DNA from: Clostridiales bacterium
GTDB taxonomy: Bacteria; Bacillota; Clostridia; Oscillospirales; Acutalibacteraceae
Assembly: GCA_012728445.1 (NCBI GenBank)
Contig: JAAYFA010000191.1
Span: forward strand, 1 to 9,405
Direction: 5' to 3'
Length of the DNA: 9,405 nucleotides
Shown: positions 5,693 through 9,405 of the stretch, piece after piece
Position numbering within the stretch: position 1 is the first letter of the stretch
Layout: the number at the start of each line of letters is the position of its first letter
Made by a program: the position numbers and the translations under genes
Notes under the pieces: generated by a model
Database searches by the model: none
Told to the model about the DNA's origin: nothing
What the model saw: the letters and a program-made list of their open reading frames with translations, nothing else

Positions 5693-5793
5693 ACGGTCTA
5701 AGGCGGCATCGCTCCGGCGCGCTATGGCGGTAAAAACGAGCCGAAATATTACCATCGGCTAAGGGCTGGGCTGGAAACGTCCCTGCCTTCCGT
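5693..5793 (+). promoter_or_regulatory. Moco/Tuco-family riboswitch (molybdenum/tungsten cofactor) leader of tupA
   Basis: The leader folds into a multibranched structure. The closing helix is ACGG (5693-5696) with CCGT (5790-5793) plus AAGGC (5700-5704) with GCCTT (5785-5789), with a 3-base bulge on the 5' side. Inside are an imperfect GC-rich hairpin (about 5705-5729), a 6-bp stem AGCCGA/TCGGCT (5739-5744/5755-5760), and GGGCTG-GAAA-CGTCCC (5768-5783) capped by a GNRA tetraloop. This resembles the Moco riboswitch, known to control cofactor synthesis and metal uptake genes. The closing helix ends 8 bases before the ribosome site AAGGAG (5801-5806), and CCTT of its 3' arm can instead pair with AAGG of that site, suggesting translational control. 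Assignment rests on recalled architecture and on the downstream tungstate transporter; a covariance-model search would decide. Confidence 0.72.
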
Positions 5794-5813
5794 GCTTGAA
5801 AAGGAGAAGAATT

Positions 5814-6695
5814 ATGAAAAGAATCCTCAGTATCCTACTATCCCTTGCGCTGGTGTTCACCCTATTTGCAGGTTGTGCGAAAAAGGATGCGGACACCAAA
5901 ACAACGGCAGCGCCCGAGACTACCGCAGTAGTCAAAACTCCGGCAATTAAAGTCCTCCGCTGCTCCACCACCACCTCCGTGAACGACTCCGGGCTGATGA
6001 GCTATCTTGAGCCTTTATTCGAAGCAGAAACGGGCTACGACCTGCAAATCACCTCCAACGGTACCGGTGCCGCCATCAAACTCGGAGAAAGCGGCGATGC
6101 GGATGTTCTGTTGGTGCATGCAAAAGCATCCGAAGAAGAGTTTGTTGCAGCGGGTTTCGGCCTTGAACGCAAACCTTTTATGTACAATTTCTTCGTGATT
6201 GCCGGGCCTGACGCGGACCCCGCCGGTGTTAAGGGAAGCGCAACTGCCGCAGATGCGTTTAAGAAAATCGCTGAAGCCAAAAGCGAATTCATCTCTCGCG
6301 CAGACGAAAGTGGCACCCATAAGGCAGAACTCAAAATATGGAAAGCCGCAGATCTTGCCCCAGCCGCCGATACCGACAAATGGTACATTGGTGCAGGCAA
6401 GGGCATGGGCGACTGTTTGACAATGGCAAACGAAAAAAAGGCCTACGTGATGACGGACAAGGCAACCTTTTTATCCATGAAATCGAACCTTGACCTTTCA
6501 ATCGTGCTGGGTGAAAGCGACGACATGAAGAACACCTATTCTATTATCGCCTGCAACCCGGAAAAGAACACAGGGCTGAATGCCGAAGGCGCACAAACCT
6601 TTATCGACTGGATGACCAAGCAGGAAACCCTTGACAAAATCGCAGCGTTTGGTGTTGACAAGTACGAAGCACCATTGTTTTTCGTCATAAAATAG
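5814..6695 (+). CDS. tupA: Tungstate ABC transporter substrate-binding lipoprotein TupA
   Basis: The 293-residue product is a periplasmic-type binding protein anchored outside the membrane. It has a signal sequence with basic start MKR, a hydrophobic core (about 4-18) and a lipobox-like FAGC with Cys21, followed by a Thr/Ala-rich linker to about 43. The mature domain begins IKVLRCSTTTSVNDSGL; the TTTS motif (52-55) followed by D-S-G is the TupA anion-binding signature. Other family motifs are SNGTGAAIKLGESGDADVLL (81-100) and FISRADESGTHKAE (159-172). TupA binds tungstate in preference to molybdate in characterised members; selectivity here is inferred. The ATG at 5814 has AAGGAG 7 bases upstream; an in-frame TTG at 5796 precedes that site and is not supported. 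First gene of tupABC-moeA, behind the probable riboswitch. Confidence 0.94.
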   Translation: MKRILSILLSLALVFTLFAGCAKKDADTKTTAAPETTAVVKTPAIKVLRCSTTTSVNDSGLMSYLEPLFEAETGYDLQITSNGTGAAIKLGESGDADVLLVHAKASEEEFVAAGFGLERKPFMYNFFVIAGPDADPAGVKGSATAADAFKKIAEAKSEFISRADESGTHKAELKIWKAADLAPAADTDKWYIGAGKGMGDCLTMANEKKAYVMTDKATFLSMKSNLDLSIVLGESDDMKNTYSIIACNPEKNTGLNAEGAQTFIDWMTKQETLDKIAAFGVDKYEAPLFFVIK

Positions 6696-6709
6696 TTTAA
6701 CGTATGTAA

Positions 6710-6750
6710 TTTACGGGTATGCCTATCAAATCGACAGGCATACCCGTAAA
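6710..6750 (+). promoter_or_regulatory. Long intercistronic hairpin between tupA and tupB
   Basis: TTTACGGGTATGCCT (6710-6724) and AGGCATACCCGTAAA (6736-6750) are perfect 15-bp arms around an 11-base loop. No T-run follows, so it is not a standard terminator. It sits between the tupA stop (6695) and the tupB ribosome site (about 6754-6760). Such hairpins often protect the upstream binding-protein message from decay, or reduce read-through, so that more binding protein than permease is made. Confidence 0.8.
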
Positions 6751-6763
6751 AGCAAGGAAGATT

Positions 6764-7456
6764 ATGAACGCTTTTAAACAGGCCATGAGCCTTGTGTTTT
6801 CGCTTGATAAAGAATTGTGGCATATCATCGGCGTAACGCTCCGTATGTCGCTAAGCAGCACCGCAATATCCTGCATTATCGGCATCCCTCTGGGTGTGTT
6901 TTTAGGCAGCAGCCGTCGTTTTAGAGGCAAAGCGCTGCTCATGCGTATCTTACACACGCTGATGGGTCTGCCGCCTGTCGTCGCGGGACTCCTTGTATTC
7001 CTGTTGCTTTCCCATAGCGGTCCGCTGGGGTCGTTAAAACTACTTTTCAGCGTGGAGGCCATGGTCATCGCGCAGTGTGTGTTAATCATCCCGATTGTCA
7101 TCGGGCTTTGCGCCTCGGTTATAGGCATCAACGCGCCCCGCCTTTTGGAAACCGCAAACGGTTTAAGACTGCCGCGTACCAGCAAAACAAAATTGCTGCT
7201 CATCGAAAATAAGGTTCCGCTGGTTTCCGTTGTGCTGACAGGTTTTGGTAGGGCTATATCCGAAGTCGGCGCTGTAAGCCTTGTGGGTGGCAACATCCAG
7301 TTTAAAACACGCGTGATGACAACCGCCATCATGTTGGAAACCAATAAGGGCAATTTTGAGTTTGCTATAGCCCTTGGCTTTCTTCTGATTATGATTGCGT
7401 TTATCATCAACTTTGCGGCATCCTTTTTGAAAGGAAATAGCTATGATTACTATTAA
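6764..7456 (+). CDS. tupB: Tungstate ABC transporter permease TupB
   Basis: The 230-residue product is the membrane subunit of the tungstate importer. Five or six hydrophobic segments are visible (about 20-48, 60-84, 97-122, 152-177, 200-222). A cytoplasmic loop, ETANGLRLPRTSKTKLLLIE (129-148), leads into the family motif TGFGRAISEVGAVSLVGGNI (159-178), and KTRVMTTAIMLETNKGNFEFA (181-201) is also typical of TupB. The loop between the membrane segments contacts the ATPase. The ATG at 6764 is chosen because AAGGA lies just upstream; the in-frame ATG at 6719 falls inside the hairpin and lacks a site. The 3' end overlaps tupC by 14 bases, so translation is probably coupled. Confidence 0.93.
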   Translation: MNAFKQAMSLVFSLDKELWHIIGVTLRMSLSSTAISCIIGIPLGVFLGSSRRFRGKALLMRILHTLMGLPPVVAGLLVFLLLSHSGPLGSLKLLFSVEAMVIAQCVLIIPIVIGLCASVIGINAPRLLETANGLRLPRTSKTKLLLIENKVPLVSVVLTGFGRAISEVGAVSLVGGNIQFKTRVMTTAIMLETNKGNFEFAIALGFLLIMIAFIINFAASFLKGNSYDYY

Positions 7457-8126
7457 CGCCATTAAAAAGTATGCCGGCAAAAGATGTATTGTCAATATCC
7501 CGCATTTAACCATTAAAGAAAATGAATGCGTTGCCCTGATCGGCGCGAATGGCAGCGGAAAAACGACCTTACTGCGCATCATCGCCGGTACAATCGAGGC
7601 GGACGAGGGCAAAGTAACAATCGATTCACCGGGTATTCACCCCTACTACATGCCGCAAATAAGTTTCGGTTTTGCCATGAGTGTGCTGAACAACCTTAAA
7701 ACCGTTTTGCCCAAAGACATGAGCAAGGACGAAAAACAAAAAGCCATCAGCGATGTTTTAAAACTGCTTGACTTGGAACCGCTTGCCAAAAAAGTCGGCA
7801 GTAAGCTTTCCGGCGGCGAAACACAGCGCATGGCACTTGCCCGCCTGCTGATAACCCCGAAAAAGCTTTTGTTACTCGATGAACCTTCCAGCGCAGCGGA
7901 TATTAAAGGCATTGATTTAATTGAAACGGCTCTGATCGAATTCTGTAAAAAAAATGAAACCACCCTGGTGATGGCCACCCATTCGCCCAAGCAGGCGCTG
8001 AATATTGCCACGAGAGTTATTCTGCTGCAAGGCGGTGAAATTGCGGAAAGCGGTGCGCCCGAGGAGTTGCTCAAAAACCCGCAAACCGAATGGGGCAAGC
8101 AGTTTATGGAGCATTGGCGGGTGTAG
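7443..8126 (+). CDS. tupC: Tungstate ABC transporter ATPase TupC
   Basis: The 227-residue product is the ATP-hydrolysing subunit. It carries Walker A GANGSGKT (34-41), a Q-loop Gln at 72 (YMPQ), the ABC signature LSGGE (122-126), Walker B LLLLDEP (142-148) with catalytic Glu, and the switch His at 180 (ATHS). It has no C-terminal TOBE/MOP domain of the kind found in the molybdate ATPase ModC, and its length fits a single ATPase domain. Specificity for tungstate is inferred from TupA and TupB beside it. The ATG at 7443 has AAGGA (7431-7435) 7 bases upstream, inside the end of tupB. Confidence 0.94.
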   Translation: MITINAIKKYAGKRCIVNIPHLTIKENECVALIGANGSGKTTLLRIIAGTIEADEGKVTIDSPGIHPYYMPQISFGFAMSVLNNLKTVLPKDMSKDEKQKAISDVLKLLDLEPLAKKVGSKLSGGETQRMALARLLITPKKLLLLDEPSSAADIKGIDLIETALIEFCKKNETTLVMATHSPKQALNIATRVILLQGGEIAESGAPEELLKNPQTEWGKQFMEHWRV

Positions 8127-8137
8127 GTTTTTGGAGA

Positions 8138-8166
8138 AGCGTGACTTCGTCACGGGAAGCGATGGG
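8138..8166 (+). repeat. Dispersed 29-bp hairpin repeat, copy 2
   Basis: Matches the minus strand at 5533-5561 at 25 of 29 positions. Here the core is a perfect 6-bp stem, CGTGAC-TTC-GTCACG (8140-8154), flanked by GAAGC on each side (8136-8140 and 8156-8160). It fills most of the 95-base gap between tupC and moeA. No T-run follows, so it is not an obvious terminator. Confidence 0.7.
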
Positions 8167-8221
8167 GTCGAAGTGGCGTTTGTAAATTGGTCTTAAACGA
8201 GAACTTGCAAGGGAGCAAAAA

Positions 8222-9405
8222 ATGTTACATGTAAAATCTTTGGAAGAGGCACTCCATATTTGTAAAACTACATTTGAACATAAGAGCACCGCTGCCGAAA
8301 TCGTTTCTATCGAAGATGCTTTGGGTAGGGTGCTTTTTGAGGATATTTACGCGTATGAATTTGTCCCCGGCTTTGACCGCACCACGGTGGACGGCCTTGC
8401 CGTTATTGCCGCAGACACCTTCGGCTGTAGCGACACGATGCCCGCTCAGTTAACCTTCAAGGGCGAAATACGCATGGGGGAACAAATGTCCGCACCCATT
8501 ATCCCCGGCGAATGTGCCGGTATTTCCACCGGTGGCATGCTACCCCAAGGCGCCGATGCTGCCGTCATGGTAGAGTACACCGAGGATTACGACGACGGGA
8601 TGCGTTATGTGTTCAAACCCGTGAGCGTAAAAGAAAACGTCGTCAAAAAAGGCGACGATGTCTACCCCGGCAAACTCGTTTTGAGCCGTTCCACCCGCCT
8701 TGCCCCAAAGGACATCGGCGCACTCGCCGCCATCGGCAAAACACAAATCTCCGTGTACAAGCGCCCCATTGTCGGCATCCTTTCAACCGGTGATGAAATC
8801 GTTGATATAGAGGAAAAACCCAAAGGTGCAAAGATGCGCGACGTCAACACCCACCTGCTTTTTTCCGCCATCAAAGCCTGCGGCGGCCAACCGCTGGCCC
8901 TGGGCATCTTTAAAGATGATAAAACCGTCCTATCAAATGCGGTCAAAAACGCCTTGCCCCAATGCGACATCCTACTCATTTCCGGTGGCTCTTCCGCCGG
9001 CGAAAAAGATTTGACCGTTAAAATAATCGGCGACCAAGGCAAAGTCTTTTTACACGGCATCGCCATAAAACCCGGCAAGCCAACCATTATAGGCGCCATC
9101 AAGGACAAGCCCGTTTTCGGCCTACCGGGCCACCCCGTTTCGGCCTACTTCATCTTCCACTTGATCGTACGCCAGGTCATCTGCTCACTAAATAATACAA
9201 GCCCTGTGCAATATTCAAGGCAAGGTGTTTTGGGGGCAAACATTCCGTCCAACCACGGTCGAGAGGAATATTTGCCGGTCAGATTTGCACAACAAGCAGA
9301 CGGAACCGTTCTGCCTATACCTTTGAAGTCGGGGCTTATCACACTGTTAAGTGAAGCAGATGGATTTATTAGAATTGACCGCGATTGCGAGGGGCTGAGG
9401 AAGGG
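8222..9405 (+). CDS. moeA: Molybdopterin molybdenumtransferase MoeA (3' end outside window)
   Basis: The frame stays open to the right edge, giving 394 residues of a family that usually has about 400-410, so only a short end is missing. MoeA releases AMP from adenylylated molybdopterin and inserts molybdate, or here probably tungstate. Motifs in order: FDRTTVDGLAV (51-61; canonical DGYA, Tyr replaced by Leu), ISTGGMLPQGADAAV (101-115), ILSTGDEIV (186-194), MRDVNTHLL (205-213), LLISGGSSAGEKD (251-263), HGIAIKPGKP (278-287), GLPGHPVSAY (300-309; canonical GLPGNPVS, Asn replaced by His), and the C-terminal domain IV motif SGLITLLSEADGFIRI (370-385). AAGGGAG (8209-8215) lies 6 bases before the ATG. 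It is 95 bases downstream of tupC with no clear terminator, so it probably belongs to the tup operon. MogA, encoded divergently, makes its substrate. Confidence 0.94.
   Translation, partial: MLHVKSLEEALHICKTTFEHKSTAAEIVSIEDALGRVLFEDIYAYEFVPGFDRTTVDGLAVIAADTFGCSDTMPAQLTFKGEIRMGEQMSAPIIPGECAGISTGGMLPQGADAAVMVEYTEDYDDGMRYVFKPVSVKENVVKKGDDVYPGKLVLSRSTRLAPKDIGALAAIGKTQISVYKRPIVGILSTGDEIVDIEEKPKGAKMRDVNTHLLFSAIKACGGQPLALGIFKDDKTVLSNAVKNALPQCDILLISGGSSAGEKDLTVKIIGDQGKVFLHGIAIKPGKPTIIGAIKDKPVFGLPGHPVSAYFIFHLIVRQVICSLNNTSPVQYSRQGVLGANIPSNHGREEYLPVRFAQQADGTVLPIPLKSGLITLLSEADGFIRIDRDCEGLRK

Noticed and set aside
7443..8126. Assignment of the ATPase as molybdate ModC
   Set aside because: No C-terminal MOP/TOBE domain, and the adjacent binding protein has the TTTS signature of TupA.
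8140..8154. Hairpin CGTGAC-TTC-GTCACG as a terminator between tupC and moeA
   Set aside because: No T-run follows it, and a near copy at 5533-5561 lies in a different context, which fits a dispersed repeat better.

Overview
The window looks like part of a chromosome of an anaerobic Firmicute (Clostridia type). The evidence is clear AGGAG-like ribosome binding sites, sigma-A type promoters, zinc-ribbon membrane proteins typical of Clostridia, and an oxygen-sensitive tungsten enzyme of the aldehyde ferredoxin oxidoreductase (AOR) family. No phage, plasmid, IS, tRNA or rRNA features were seen. All assignments come from reading the sequence; no database search was run.

Layout. Positions 1-1130 (+) hold the Pro-rich tail of a truncated gene and a complete zinc-ribbon, single-span membrane protein gene, closed by a bidirectional terminator (1154-1192). 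Converging on that terminator is a minus-strand operon read from about 4680 down to 1204: an iron-containing alcohol dehydrogenase broken by a one-base frameshift, an AOR, and a MoaD/ThiS-like protein that lacks the usual Gly-Gly end. Upstream of it, mogA (minus, 4890-5384) is transcribed away from a divergent plus-strand operon, tupA-tupB-tupC-moeA (5814 to beyond the right edge). The 429-base gap between mogA and tupA (5385-5813) holds promoters in both directions, inverted repeats over the tupA promoter, an array of seven 11-bp repeats, a 14-bp palindrome, one copy of a dispersed hairpin repeat, and a structured leader that I read as a Moco/Tuco-family riboswitch.

How the genes fit together. 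TupABC would import tungstate. MogA would adenylylate molybdopterin and MoeA would insert the metal. The product is the tungstopterin cofactor that AOR needs. AOR would interconvert carboxylic acids and aldehydes using ferredoxin, and the alcohol dehydrogenase would interconvert aldehydes and alcohols, if it is functional. The leader before tupA would let finished cofactor shut down metal uptake. The window is therefore a compact tungsten island: uptake, cofactor assembly, feedback control and a client enzyme.

The families are known. The less ordinary items are the MoaD-like protein without Gly-Gly, the dehydrogenase frameshift in a run of A, the repeat-rich mogA leader, the dispersed 29-bp repeat, and the palindrome over opposed promoter motifs at 4840-4854.
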